From Methanocorpusculum sp. (GTDB taxonomy: Archaea > Halobacteriota > Methanomicrobia > Methanomicrobiales > Methanocorpusculaceae): 64,000 bases of DNA. The stretch's first letter is position 1. Each line of letters starts with the position of its first letter. Below are positions 44,132-53,681 of the stretch, one piece after another. Location of the stretch: positions 1 to 64,000 of the forward strand of contig DALTWK010000002.1 in assembly GCA_029987115.1 (NCBI GenBank), given 5' to 3'. Position numbers and translations under genes: made by a program. The notes beneath the pieces were generated by a model that was not told where the DNA came from, did no database searches, and saw only the letters and a list, made by a program, of their open reading frames with translations.

Positions 44132-45400
44132 TTATACCATTGAAGCAGGGTCTATCTGCATATACTCACGTGCGACCGTCGTTGCATAGTGTCCCGGCGG
44201 AAGCGAGAAGGCAAGCGTCACATCAGTGCCGGAAACCGCTGCTTCAACTTCAGCGGAAAGCGAGATTCTCCGGTGGAAGCCGTCGTAGCTGATTTTTACG
44301 AAATCTTCAGCATGAGCAAACGAGTCTGTGGTGATGCCGTCTTCTTCCATCAGAGAAAGCATTTCCTCTTCCAGCGGACCTGCTGCAACCGGCATGGATT
44401 TGCCCGGCATCCAACCGACCACAAAACACCGGTTCCGTTTCATGTGTTGTCTTGCCGTTGGCAGATTCTTCTCAGTGACACGGTCAATCCGTCCGTTGGT
44501 AAAGACCAGATGCTCTCCCGTACGTGGCTCCGATAACGGAACATCATCTCTGCAGCGGGCGGTAACAGCCATATTGAACAGCCAGGACTGATAGGCGGAG
44601 ACGAACATGGAGAGCAGTTTCGGCGGCAGTGTCTGCAGTGCAGCACCATAGTCTTCCGGCTTTTTCATCAGCGTATCCAGTAGAATCCGTTCATAGGTGA
44701 GGTGAGCCGGCAGCGTATGGAGCGCCTCTTTGACATTGTGCGTTTCCCGGAATGCAGCACGGGCTTCTTTTACCGCATCATCCTCGTATGGGAAAGCATC
44801 GCCGATGTAAAGATCCACTGCCTCTTCATATTCTCTACGGAGGATATGATATCCCATTTTATGAGTAACCGGCTTTAATGCACCGAACCGCTGAATGCCG
44901 AAGTAGTTCGGAATCCCTTCCTTTACAGCTTCGGTAATCTCTGCGGTCTTTTCTGCAAGATGATCTTCCTGACACCCGCGAATCGTCAGTTTGAACCGGT
45001 TTCCTTCAAGATTGCCGAGACCGAGAGCGAACTGATGAGAGGTCACCGGAACAATCTCCATGTCTTTAATGGAAAGTGCTTCAATCTGCTCCTTCGGAAT
45101 ATCGTAGATAGAGAGGTACTGAGTTGTTACCGCATTCCGGTCTTTGGTTCCCGCCCATCCGATGCGTTTTGCACTGATATGCAGACGGTTCGCAATCTCG
45201 CGGACGGCATGCTGATGCTCCCACGATTTCTTGGTCAGACGGCAGATGGTGTACGGCCCCTGACCGGTAAACGAAACAGGAAGCTCTTCTACGATGAAGT
45301 CTTCCGGGATGCTGCGGAGACGTCCGCCGATGCCGCTGGAAGTCGCAGCATAATAGCCGATTCCGAGATCCTGTTCTATTGAATATGGTGATGCATGCAT
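44132..45400 (-). CDS. truD: tRNA pseudouridine(13) synthase TruD
   Basis: It modifies uridine 13 of tRNA. The 422-residue protein has the TruD motif GWAGTKDRNAVTTQ with the catalytic aspartate, NYFGIQRFG, and the insertion domain typical of the family. It lies between pth2 upstream (6 bp) and a small membrane protein, in a group of translation-related genes. Confidence 0.95.
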   Translation of the reverse strand: MHASPYSIEQDLGIGYYAATSSGIGGRLRSIPEDFIVEELPVSFTGQGPYTICRLTKKSWEHQHAVREIANRLHISAKRIGWAGTKDRNAVTTQYLSIYDIPKEQIEALSIKDMEIVPVTSHQFALGLGNLEGNRFKLTIRGCQEDHLAEKTAEITEAVKEGIPNYFGIQRFGALKPVTHKMGYHILRREYEEAVDLYIGDAFPYEDDAVKEARAAFRETHNVKEALHTLPAHLTYERILLDTLMKKPEDYGAALQTLPPKLLSMFVSAYQSWLFNMAVTARCRDDVPLSEPRTGEHLVFTNGRIDRVTEKNLPTARQHMKRNRCFVVGWMPGKSMPVAAGPLEEEMLSLMEEDGITTDSFAHAEDFVKISYDGFHRRISLSAEVEAAVSGTDVTLAFSLPPGHYATTVAREYMQIDPASMV

Positions 45401-45406
45401 GGCTGG

Positions 45407-45772
45407 TTACAGAAGTTTCAGGTCGGCTGTTATTTTATCCATCGTTTCTCGTTTGGCAGGACCGATGCCGAGAGCAGTTACGCTTCCTGCCGGAATCTCT
45501 GTCATTCCCGCATCGATAATCAGGGAACAGGGAACTCCGAGCAGTTCCGCCTGCGCCTTCAGAATATAGAGAGTCCGCTCATCAGGGGCTTTCAGTGCCA
45601 CTTTCTTCTGTCCTTCCCGCATCCATTCCTTCTGGTCAGCAAGAGAGGCCTTCTGGAAAGCACCGATGGATGCATGAGCTGCCTGGGCACACATCTTGCC
45701 GCAGCTCATCTTTAGGTCGGTACGCAGTATCAGACACTGTTTATATTTGAAAATCTCTTCTCCGCCGTGCAT
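45407..45772 (-). CDS. pth2: Peptidyl-tRNA hydrolase 2
   Basis: It releases peptides from stalled peptidyl-tRNA. The 121-residue form from ATG 45772 has KYKQCLILRTDLKMSCGKMCAQ with the Pth2 basic motif and ends IGPAKRETMDKITADLKLL. The longer reading upstream to 46006 overlaps the ncsA gene and is unlikely. It follows ncsA in the same operon. Confidence 0.92.
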   Translation of the reverse strand: MHGGEEIFKYKQCLILRTDLKMSCGKMCAQAAHASIGAFQKASLADQKEWMREGQKKVALKAPDERTLYILKAQAELLGVPCSLIIDAGMTEIPAGSVTALGIGPAKRETMDKITADLKLL

Positions 45773-45803
45773 ATGATGGGTATCTATTGGCGGTACAACG
45801 AGA

Positions 45804-46700
45804 TTAATGTAGAAGGCGTTCCAATTGCTGACAAGCCGCACAGAGACGGTTTGCAGTCGGCTCTCCGCAGTTCTCGCACGGATGCATCTGAACCGGCGTC
45901 CCTTCCGGCTTCGGCAGAGCGGCCGTAAGCTCTTCCTGACCTTCAACGATGCGGAGAAGCGTACCGGGTTCTGAATGTTCACATTTTCCCAGGAACGTGC
46001 GGACATCCTTTCGCAATGCGTAGCGGGTGTACGGACACTCCGGAAGCGGCGTCAGCAGATGATTTGCAAGACCATAGGCAACCGTCGCACGTTCAGTCGA
46101 GCGGCACAGCGGTTTAATCCGCGGAATAAAGAACTCGGCAGAATTCGAATTGAAAGAAGAAGTAATCCGGGTAATGTCACCTCTGAGATAATTCATGACA
46201 ACTGACTGTGCTTCGTCGTCAAGACAGTGGCCGGTGGCAATCTTGTCTGCATCAAGGTTTCGTGCCGCCGCATTCAGTGCACGACGCCGCAACGTTCCGC
46301 AGACCGAGCAGGCGGCATCAGGTGATGATACCAGAAGTTCATCAAGGGTTTTTCCGACAATGTCCTTGAATGAAGTAATCTGCAGTTCCACATCTAGTTT
46401 TTTTGCGGTAATTTTTGCCGCTGCAATGGTGTCGTCGCGGTATCCGCCGATTCCTTCGTCAACAGTAACAGCAATCAGTTCGGCATCAAGGTCAAGTTTG
46501 GCAAGAACCGCAAGAAGAACCGTACTGTCCTTTCCGCCGGAAAATCCAACGCAGACACGGTCACCCGGGGCAATCATCCGGTATTTTTCAACAGCTGCTG
46601 CTACTCCCTTTTCATACCATTCCGAAAAATGGGTTCTGCAAAGCGGTCCTTCCGGCGTGCGGAAAACCGCCTTCTCCTGACACTTGATGCAGTCCGCCAT
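45804..46700 (-). CDS. ncsA: tRNA 2-thiolation enzyme, TIGR00269/NcsA-TtuA family
   Basis: 298 residues. A zinc-finger-like N-terminus (CIKC...CRTHF), the PP-loop SGGKDST (about 55-61), a CSVCGTLRRRALN motif that supplies cysteines, and a C-terminal zinc region CENCG...CAACQ. It adenylates and thiolates uridine in tRNA. It is directly downstream of a ubiquitin-like sulfur carrier, which supports the role. The choice between NcsA (U34) and TtuA (U54) is not settled by sequence here. Confidence 0.9.
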   Translation of the reverse strand: MADCIKCQEKAVFRTPEGPLCRTHFSEWYEKGVAAAVEKYRMIAPGDRVCVGFSGGKDSTVLLAVLAKLDLDAELIAVTVDEGIGGYRDDTIAAAKITAKKLDVELQITSFKDIVGKTLDELLVSSPDAACSVCGTLRRRALNAAARNLDADKIATGHCLDDEAQSVVMNYLRGDITRITSSFNSNSAEFFIPRIKPLCRSTERATVAYGLANHLLTPLPECPYTRYALRKDVRTFLGKCEHSEPGTLLRIVEGQEELTAALPKPEGTPVQMHPCENCGEPTANRLCAACQQLERLLH

Positions 46701-46889
46701 TTATCCACCATGTACAATAGACGTGAGCTTCAGCGTGTCTTCTTCCAGACATACATCGTCACCCAAAAGCAGTTCGCCGTCCCGCACCGCAAGCACTTCA
46801 TACGGATTGCACCCGAGCCGTTCGAGAATCTCGTCAACCGTTCCCGGTTCTGTCTGTACTTCCGTTCCGTCGGGGAGAATAACGTTCAT
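46701..46889 (-). CDS. Ubiquitin-like sulfur carrier (MoaD/ThiS/SAMP type)
   Basis: 62 residues with a beta-grasp pattern. The C-terminus ends in Gly-Gly (IVHGG), the site of activation in sulfur carriers. It begins with ATG 46889 inside an ATGA overlap with the LPG-synthase-like gene and is directly followed by the thiolase, so it probably supplies sulfur for that tRNA modification. Confidence 0.9.
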   Translation of the reverse strand: MNVILPDGTEVQTEPGTVDEILERLGCNPYEVLAVRDGELLLGDDVCLEEDTLKLTSIVHGG

Positions 46890-47935
46890 TTTCTGACAAC
46901 CTCCTTTCCTTTCGCTTCACGCCGGAGTATCAGAAGCGTTGCAATGAAACCGGTCAGCAGGTTGAAGTAGTAGATGATAAGACGCCAGATAAGAACGAAA
47001 ATACCGAGAAGTGATGTTGGAACAATAAAGGAGAAGAATCCTCCAAGCGACACCTCGGCAACTCCGGCTCCGCCCGGCGTCAGCGGAATCATCAGAATGA
47101 CGGTGACAAGAATCATCAAAACAAAGGTCAGCAGGAAATGCGGTTCCAGTCCAAGACCGAGCAGAATCACGGAAACCAGAACAAACTCATTGACCCAGAA
47201 CAAAGCTGTCCAGAAGACACCGAAGAAGATGCCTTTCTTTGACTTTGTCATGAAACAGTCTAAAGCAACATAGAACCGCTCAACCTGTTCCAGAAGCGAA
47301 GCCATCGAGGTTTCGCGTTTTTCTTCAGACCACTTCTTCAGGAACTTCCGCATGAAGAATCCGACAACCGCCTGAACAACACGTTTTCCCAGAGACGGTG
47401 CACGGGCAAGAAGTATGAAAAGCACAAGGGCTGCGGCAAAGACGCCGATTGCAACATAGGAGATGATAAGATAGGCTTCCGGAAAGACGATTCCTTCCAG
47501 TCCGAGATTCAGCAGAAGAACGCCGATTACCGCTCCGGCAATCAAAATAACCGCATCAAAGACACGTTCCATCAGAACAACTGCAGTTGCCTCTGCCACC
47601 GGGACTCCCGCCTTGTTCAGTTCATAGATGCGGACCGGTTCTCCGCCGACCTGAGACGGCGTAACAGAGGCAATAAACTGGTTCGAACAGACCAGATTGA
47701 AGGTGTGGAGGAAGGGGACTTTGTAGCCGAGCGACCGGCTCATTGCCATGATGCGGAATGCCCAGAATGCAATGGATACCACATGCATCAGAACTGCAAG
47801 CAGTAAAAACCAGATGTTGCAGTTTTGCAGTCCGGAAAGAGTGTCGGTATCGATGGTGAAGAACAGAAACGCAAAGAGGATTGCCGCACTGATGCCGATT
47901 GAAAGGAGCAGCCACCGCTTCTGTTTTTTATCCAT
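46886..47935 (-). CDS. Lysylphosphatidylglycerol synthase-like membrane protein (UPF0104)
   Basis: 349 residues with about eight hydrophobic segments. The pattern around SQVGGEPVRIYELNKAGV and GGAGVAEVSLGG is typical of the flippase-like LPG synthase TM (UPF0104/AglD-type) family. The substrate is unknown; possible roles include lipid or glycan transfer. It is the first gene of the operon with the sulfur carrier. Confidence 0.82.
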   Translation of the reverse strand: MDKKQKRWLLLSIGISAAILFAFLFFTIDTDTLSGLQNCNIWFLLLAVLMHVVSIAFWAFRIMAMSRSLGYKVPFLHTFNLVCSNQFIASVTPSQVGGEPVRIYELNKAGVPVAEATAVVLMERVFDAVILIAGAVIGVLLLNLGLEGIVFPEAYLIISYVAIGVFAAALVLFILLARAPSLGKRVVQAVVGFFMRKFLKKWSEEKRETSMASLLEQVERFYVALDCFMTKSKKGIFFGVFWTALFWVNEFVLVSVILLGLGLEPHFLLTFVLMILVTVILMIPLTPGGAGVAEVSLGGFFSFIVPTSLLGIFVLIWRLIIYYFNLLTGFIATLLILRREAKGKEVVRK

Positions 47936-48118
47936 GTATCTTCACCGAGTACTAAGGTATTTGACGTGAGATGATTTATTCCTTGACATAAACACCGCCT
48001 GCAAAATAAACATGCATTGGGCACTGTCTTTGCACTGAATTGCAGACACGAATCACACTCTTTTTTCCTGAAGGTGAATCCCATAACATTCTTTACTCGG
48101 CAAAGACCACACTTATCT

Positions 48119-49222
48119 ATGAGAATACTCTTTGTCGTCTGCGGAGAAGGGCTCGGACATGCCTCACGTTCGACAAAACTGGCAAAATATCTCGAAAGCA
48201 AAGGACATCACTGCCTCTTTGCCTCATACGATAAAGGATATGATTTTATCAAGAGCCAGATGCCGTCATCTCCGCTATTCATGACAAAAAGAGAAGTGTC
48301 GCTTGAAGGAGACGGCGGATACTTCAATCTGAGAAAAACCGCAAGTTCCATCCTGCAGATTCCGGTTTCCGTTGTCAAATCGTTTTTCCAGATTCGGAAA
48401 ATCATCAAGGAGGAGGCAGTTGACCTCGTCATTGCCGATACCATGTTTGCTGCGGGAGTATCTGCACGGACCTGCCGCATTCCGGTCCTTTTCATGACAA
48501 ACCAGAATCATTTCGGCTCACTTGCCGACCCGGAAGGTATCTTCTGGAAACTCTCAAGTTTTATCATCAGTTTCTATCATTACCATATTCCGCAGGCAAT
48601 CCTAATTCCTGATTTCGCACCGCCGCACACAATCTCGGAATACAACTTCATCATCAAAAAGAAGTATGAGCATAAATTCCGCTACATCGGTCCGATTCTC
48701 GACAAGGAAATGGATGCCTGGACGCTGACAGAAGAGATCATCTACGCAAGTTTCGGCGGAGAACCCTTCAAACTCCCGATGTACTCGATGCTCAAAGAGA
48801 TTGCGGACACTACACCGGACATTGCAATCAACATCTTCTCAACATCCGATAATCTTCCCTCGGAATCGGAAAACTATCATGTCTTCAAGTTCGTCCCATG
48901 CGTCTTCCCGTATCTGGCAAAAGCAAAAGTCGCCATCATTCACGGAGGATTGACCTCACTGCACGAATCCCTCTACTATGGAAAACCGATTATCCTGATT
49001 ATTGATCCATATCATCCGGAACAGGGCAACAACGGACGCAAGGTCGAAGATGCAGGACTCGGCATCATGCTCAGGGGAGATACGATTACCAAAGAAACCC
49101 TGCTTGATGCAATTCATCGTGCCGAAACCATGAAGAGATATGACAGAGCAGCGCTGTTTGCAGTCGGAAACGGTGCAGAAAATGCGGAAAGAGTAATCGA
49201 AGAGTTCGGAAAAACGAACTGA
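48119..49222 (+). CDS. Glycosyltransferase, MJ1255-type
   Basis: 367 residues. The start at ATG 48119 (MRILFVVCGEGLGHASRSTKL) is chosen because it carries the GT-B nucleotide-sugar motif from its first residue; the 34 residues upstream do not fit. The C-terminal half with IIHGGLTSLHESLYYGKP is the donor-site motif. Conserved in methanogens, the acceptor is unknown. It is isolated on the plus strand, divergent from the UPF0104 gene. Confidence 0.85.
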   Translation: MRILFVVCGEGLGHASRSTKLAKYLESKGHHCLFASYDKGYDFIKSQMPSSPLFMTKREVSLEGDGGYFNLRKTASSILQIPVSVVKSFFQIRKIIKEEAVDLVIADTMFAAGVSARTCRIPVLFMTNQNHFGSLADPEGIFWKLSSFIISFYHYHIPQAILIPDFAPPHTISEYNFIIKKKYEHKFRYIGPILDKEMDAWTLTEEIIYASFGGEPFKLPMYSMLKEIADTTPDIAINIFSTSDNLPSESENYHVFKFVPCVFPYLAKAKVAIIHGGLTSLHESLYYGKPIILIIDPYHPEQGNNGRKVEDAGLGIMLRGDTITKETLLDAIHRAETMKRYDRAALFAVGNGAENAERVIEEFGKTN

Positions 49223-49312
49223 ACTTCATTTTTTAAAACAATCAGCAGAACATACGATTCATCTTTTATGGGGAAGCCTTATCGATATCCCTGACAAATA
49301 TGTAAAGACAAC

Positions 49313-50599
49313 ATGGCAGCAGCATCTATCGACCCGAAACTTCTCCAGCTGGTAGAAATCGTTCTTACCGCTGAAGCAGTCAATTCCAATCCATCCCTTG
49401 ATATCAATGATCTTCCGACAGAATTTCGTCCAATGTTCTGTCCGGAAACCCCCGGTATCATTGCACGTCCGATAACCATCAAGGAAGGTATTTTAAAGAA
49501 CTTTTTCCCGGATTTGGAAGCACGCTCTCTTCTGAAGCATCCGAAGAACAGTTATCTTGAAGCAAACGATTTGGGACAGTTTTCCCTCACTGCATACGGA
49601 CCGGCACTCAAATGGTACTTCAAACAGGCGGGAGTGGAGAAGATTATGCAGAACCCGGCACTCACCCTTTCGCTGGAAACCGCCGGCGAAAAGACCGTGT
49701 CATACACCAAAGCACGTGAACAGATTCACCGCTTTGAAGACACAACCGAGGCCCTGACAAGCAAAATCAATGCGGTTGTAGAAAAGAATGAGGAGATGAA
49801 AGCTGCTGTTGAACTCGTCATCCCATACGCTCCTGATGAGATTGAATTCTCCTTAAACGATTTGGTCTACGACGAGAATCAGCTTGCCATCGTCAATAAA
49901 ATCGAAGTTGCTTTGAAGAACCAGTCATTCCTGAAAGACAACCGTATCTATGATGTTGGTAAAGTAATGCTGGTCGGAAAGCCGGGTACCGGAAAAACCT
50001 CCTATGCTCTTGCTGTTGCAAAAGAACTGCACATGCCGCTTCTGGAAGTCAGATTGTCCATGATTACTTCTCAGTACCTTGGAGAAACTGCCAAAAATAT
50101 TGATAGAATATTCACGCTTGCCAAACGTATTTCTCCCTGTATTCTTTTCATTGATGAATTCGACTACATTGCAAAAACCCGTATTTCCGACGACAACGGA
50201 ACCATGAAGCGTGCCGTCAACACTCTTCTGAAATGTCTCGACTATGTCAGTTTAATCCGCGACAAAGTGCTGTTCATCGGTGCAACCAACTTTGCCGAAA
50301 CCCTCGATGAAGCTGTCTGGAGACGTATCACCGAAGTTGTGAAGTTCGAGATGCCGGATGAAAACACCAGACGTGAAATCCTCGAACATGTTGCAAGAAA
50401 CATTGCCCACTCTGTCGACTTCGCTGATGTTGCAGAACTGACAGACGGATTCTCCGGAGCAGATTTACGCATGATGCTGACTGAAGCCATTGTTCATGCC
50501 CTTCTCTCCGGAAGAAAGGAACTGGACGAAGAGGATATCACCGCAGGTATCAGTCTTGTAGAAAGAAGAATGAAGGTCAAAGCCGGAATACACGAATGA
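49313..50599 (+). CDS. AAA ATPase with N-terminal helical region
   Basis: 428 residues. The AAA core at about 190-420 has Walker A GKPGTGKTS, Walker B ILFIDEFD, sensor-1 FIGATN and the Arg-finger region AVWRRITEVV. The first 180 residues hold a helical and partly coiled part. It overlaps the next gene (ATGA), a metallo-beta-lactamase-fold protein. It resembles cell-division-type AAA proteins with unknown substrate; the specific role cannot be inferred. Confidence 0.82.
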   Translation: MAAASIDPKLLQLVEIVLTAEAVNSNPSLDINDLPTEFRPMFCPETPGIIARPITIKEGILKNFFPDLEARSLLKHPKNSYLEANDLGQFSLTAYGPALKWYFKQAGVEKIMQNPALTLSLETAGEKTVSYTKAREQIHRFEDTTEALTSKINAVVEKNEEMKAAVELVIPYAPDEIEFSLNDLVYDENQLAIVNKIEVALKNQSFLKDNRIYDVGKVMLVGKPGTGKTSYALAVAKELHMPLLEVRLSMITSQYLGETAKNIDRIFTLAKRISPCILFIDEFDYIAKTRISDDNGTMKRAVNTLLKCLDYVSLIRDKVLFIGATNFAETLDEAVWRRITEVVKFEMPDENTRREILEHVARNIAHSVDFADVAELTDGFSGADLRMMLTEAIVHALLSGRKELDEEDITAGISLVERRMKVKAGIHE

Positions 50600-51315
50600 A
50601 AGTAACGGTTCTTGGTACCGGAGACACCGTCGGAACACCGATGGTCGGCTGCTCATGCCCTGTCTGCACTTATGCAAAAGAACACGGCATCCAGCGTCTC
50701 CGCACCTCGATTTTGATCGAACACGAAGGAAAACATCTCCTAATAGATACGTCGCCGGATCTCCGGCAACAGCTGCTTGCCGCGGGTTCTCCGCATATCG
50801 ATGGCATCATCTGGACACACGGACACTATGACCACATTATGGGATTCCCCGACTTTTACCGTGTCCAGCGGGAAACACTGCAGGTATACGGTGCTCCGGA
50901 AGTTCTGGACTACTGCGGCTCTATTTTTACCTTCATCAAACACCGTGAGATACCGGTGTTGCCGTTTGAACCGGCAGAAATCTGCGGTATGGAAGTAACA
51001 CTGTTTCCTGTGGAACATGATACTCCCACCTACGGCATGAGAATACGGGCCGGTGGAAAAACCTTTGTCTATTCCTGCGACACAGCAGCAAATCTTTGCA
51101 AAGAAACACTTGCACACATGACGGATGCAGATTTACTGCTTCTCGACGGCATCTTCCCGGCAGATGTGCATATCAAAAAACACATGAACATCGCCGATGC
51201 CGAACACCTCGCCGAGGTCCTGAGGGCAAAAGAGTTCTGGTGTGTTCACATGAGCCACAAGATTCCATTCACGTATGAACACGGCGCCCGCGACATGCAG
51301 TCCTGGACGCTTTAA
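50596..51315 (+). CDS. Metallo-beta-lactamase-fold hydrolase, PhnP-like
   Basis: 239 residues. THGHYDHIMGF gives the HxHxDH metal motif and a later HMSHKIPF completes the site. The N-terminal cysteine-containing GCSCPVC and TSPDLRQQLL fit phosphodiesterases of the PhnP type, which act on cyclic phosphates. The substrate here is unknown. Its stop lies in a TTTAA that also serves the convergent radical SAM gene. Confidence 0.85.
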   Translation: MKVTVLGTGDTVGTPMVGCSCPVCTYAKEHGIQRLRTSILIEHEGKHLLIDTSPDLRQQLLAAGSPHIDGIIWTHGHYDHIMGFPDFYRVQRETLQVYGAPEVLDYCGSIFTFIKHREIPVLPFEPAEICGMEVTLFPVEHDTPTYGMRIRAGGKTFVYSCDTAANLCKETLAHMTDADLLLLDGIFPADVHIKKHMNIADAEHLAEVLRAKEFWCVHMSHKIPFTYEHGARDMQSWTL

Positions 51316-52304
51316 TCAAAAATACCTTCTATTTTCCTGCCGCATGCTTTGCAGTGCCCATGATCCATCCCAGCACTGCGTGCCACATATCCGGCTCTGA
51401 CAATCAGCGGAGCACCGCAGTCGGGACAAAAAGTTGTGCTACCGTCTCTATGCATGATGTTTCCGACATACGGATAATACAATCCGGCGTCGCGGGCCGT
51501 ATGCCAGATAGCATCAAGGTCTGCATGCGTTGCTTCCCGGCAATTCGTCATCCGGTACATCGGACGGAAAGCAGTAAAATGATGCGGAACAGCCGGACCG
51601 AGCTCCTGCAGTTCCCAGGAAAGAAGAGACTGAATCTCCTCTGCGGAATCATTCAAACCAGGAATGACAAGCGTTACCAGTTCCTGATGCAGCTTCAGTT
51701 CCTGTGCCAGCTGAATGGTTTCGAGAACACCAGTGAGATGAGCTCCTCCGCAGACGTCCTGATAGAATGACTCGGAAAACGCCTTAAGATCAATCCGGAT
51801 GGCATCCAGATAGGGTGCAAGCTCCCGCAGTGCATCTTCACTGAGATAACCATTGGTAATCATTGCAGTTCTGATGCCGGAAGCATGAGCCAGCTTTGCA
51901 ATATCGAACATGTATTCGTAGAAAACGGTCGGTTCGTTGTAGGTGAATGATATGATGCTGATATGTTCAGTCTCCGCCGCACGGATGATTTCTTCGGGCG
52001 AGACCGGCATTGTTTCGATATCAGTCCGCTGCGACAGGTCGTAATTCTGGCAGTGTCTGCAGGTGAAGTTACAGCCGAAGGTACTTAGAGAAAGCGTAGG
52101 AGAACCTGGCATACAGTGATAGAGCGGTTTCTTTTCTATCGGATCAATACCGCTTGCGGCAAGAGCTCCATAGGTCCAGGTAACAAGATCGTTTCCGGTA
52201 TTTTTTCTGACCCCGCAGAATCCGGTTTTACCGGCAGGTATTCTGCACTGACGTTTACACAATCCGCAGGTTTCGGTCGCCGTATCGAAGAAACGTGCCT
52301 GCAT
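51312..52304 (-). CDS. AmmeMemoRadiSam radical SAM enzyme
   Basis: 330 residues. The [4Fe-4S] motif CNFTCRHCQN at about 80-90 marks a radical SAM enzyme. The N-terminal CGLCKRQC and C-terminal CPDCG...CKACG carry additional cysteines. It is the third member of the AMMECR1/MEMO/radical SAM group. The other two are at 24630-26224, so the group is split within this window. The reaction is not established. Confidence 0.93.
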   Translation of the reverse strand: MQARFFDTATETCGLCKRQCRIPAGKTGFCGVRKNTGNDLVTWTYGALAASGIDPIEKKPLYHCMPGSPTLSLSTFGCNFTCRHCQNYDLSQRTDIETMPVSPEEIIRAAETEHISIISFTYNEPTVFYEYMFDIAKLAHASGIRTAMITNGYLSEDALRELAPYLDAIRIDLKAFSESFYQDVCGGAHLTGVLETIQLAQELKLHQELVTLVIPGLNDSAEEIQSLLSWELQELGPAVPHHFTAFRPMYRMTNCREATHADLDAIWHTARDAGLYYPYVGNIMHRDGSTTFCPDCGAPLIVRAGYVARSAGMDHGHCKACGRKIEGIFD

Positions 52305-52337
52305 GAAAAAAAGTATTGGGTGATGAAGGTGTAGGGC

Positions 52338-53069
52338 TTATTCTTCTGCCTTTTCAGCTGCTTTCTTTGCTGGCTTCTTTGCAGCCGGCTTTTCCTCGCC
52401 CTCTGCCTTCGGTCTCGGGAAGGATTCAACGAACTTGACATTGTTAACTTCCGGGAAGAGGTCTAATGCTTCCTGCATAATCAGGTACTGGGTCATGAAC
52501 CAGTTCTGGTTGTACATGGCAATCATGGTCGGGATTTCAATGGTGACAGCGGTCTTGGTTGCGCTTGCCTTCATTTCGCGGCCGGTGATGAGTTTGATAG
52601 TTCCCTTGAGAGACTCAAGTGCATCCTCAACGATTCCTTCAATCTTGAAGACATATTCGACATCCTGACCTGCAAGCGGGTGGTTGTAGTCGATGATGTA
52701 TCTGCTGCCAATCTTGTTGACGATGACACCTTCACGGCCTTCAACAACAACACGCTCGTAGAGTTCCGGCTTGTGGTCGAGTGCCTTCTTGTCGACTGCC
52801 TTGACTTCCTCGGATAAGTGCGGACCGAATGCTTTCTCTGCCGGGAGAACAACGGTGTATTCCTTACCGATTTCCTTGCCGACAAGTTCCTCGTCAAGTC
52901 CCTTTAACAGGCGTCCTGCACCGACCTTGACAATAGCCGGAGTGTAGTTGAATCCCTCACGGAAGATGTTTCCTTTCTTTGCTGCTTCTGCATCGGTCGT
53001 GTCGAACGGAACGCCGTTGATAGATCCGGTGTAGGTAAGTTTGATATAGGTACCGTTTTCAATAGCCAT
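52338..53069 (-). CDS. FKBP-type peptidyl-prolyl isomerase, long archaeal form
   Basis: 243 residues. The FKBP domain is interrupted by an insert-in-flap domain (about 90-140) like SlyD-type isomerases. VGAGRLLKGLDEELVG and NHPLAGQDVEYVFKI support the call. A C-terminal extension (about 160-225) and a Lys/Ala/Glu-rich tail end it. It acts on prolyl peptides as a folding aid. It has its own promoter region upstream. Confidence 0.93.
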   Translation of the reverse strand: MAIENGTYIKLTYTGSINGVPFDTTDAEAAKKGNIFREGFNYTPAIVKVGAGRLLKGLDEELVGKEIGKEYTVVLPAEKAFGPHLSEEVKAVDKKALDHKPELYERVVVEGREGVIVNKIGSRYIIDYNHPLAGQDVEYVFKIEGIVEDALESLKGTIKLITGREMKASATKTAVTIEIPTMIAMYNQNWFMTQYLIMQEALDLFPEVNNVKFVESFPRPKAEGEEKPAAKKPAKKAAEKAEE

Positions 53070-53179
53070 ACGAATTCCTTAGTATATGGGTTTTCTTAGA
53101 ATAAATAAACACCCGATTGGAGACGGAGACACATCATTCACAAGAAACAGGATATTGAAGATCTATTTCTCAAAAAAAG

Positions 53180-53641
53180 TTATTTTTTGTGGAGGACAAT
53201 GCCGTCCATCGTCGATATGAGTCCTGTTTTTCCGTCAAAGTCTGCAGAGAATCCAGTAAATCCGCTGGCAGCAGTATCAGAATAGAAGAAGTAATAGCTG
53301 CCGTTTCCGATTTTTGCCCAGACAAGTTTCATGGAAAAACTTTCGCCGTCTGCTGAAGTATTGACCTGTTCTGCAGTTCCGTCGCCGGAAATGTTCATAA
53401 CAATAGCGACTTCTGTCTCCTCAGTAGATACTGACGACTCCCAGATGCCGACAATCGGTTCAGAAGCCGCAAAATAGGTTTCCGTGTAGGTAGTTTCATT
53501 GATAACGGTGGTGACGGTCACCGTGCCGTCAGGATTGGAAACCGTAGTGACCGGCGGTTCCTGGGTGCCGAGACATCCTGCGGCAAAGATGCTACAGAAT
53601 ACCACAAGAACAGCAATGACAAGGAATGCTGATTTTTTCAT
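53180..53641 (-). CDS. Lipoprotein of unknown function, 153 aa
   Basis: The N-terminus MKKSAFLVIAVLVVFCSIF then AAGCLG is a classic lipoprotein signal with the lipobox cysteine near residue 23. A Thr/Val-rich linker is followed by a beta-rich domain of about 110 residues. It probably sits on the outer face of the membrane. No family is recognised. Confidence 0.72.
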   Translation of the reverse strand: MKKSAFLVIAVLVVFCSIFAAGCLGTQEPPVTTVSNPDGTVTVTTVINETTYTETYFAASEPIVGIWESSVSTEETEVAIVMNISGDGTAEQVNTSADGESFSMKLVWAKIGNGSYYFFYSDTAASGFTGFSADFDGKTGLISTMDGIVLHKK

Positions 53642-53681
53642 ATCTAATAATGGAAACTGGTGCTATAAAAAGGAGAAGGGG

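Noticed and set aside
45773..46006. A longer N-terminus for Pth2
   Set aside because: The extension overlaps ncsA and does not resemble the family. ATG 45772 gives a normal length.
48017..48118. A longer N-terminus for the glycosyltransferase
   Set aside because: The GT-B motif starts directly at ATG 48119. The extra residues lack any pattern.
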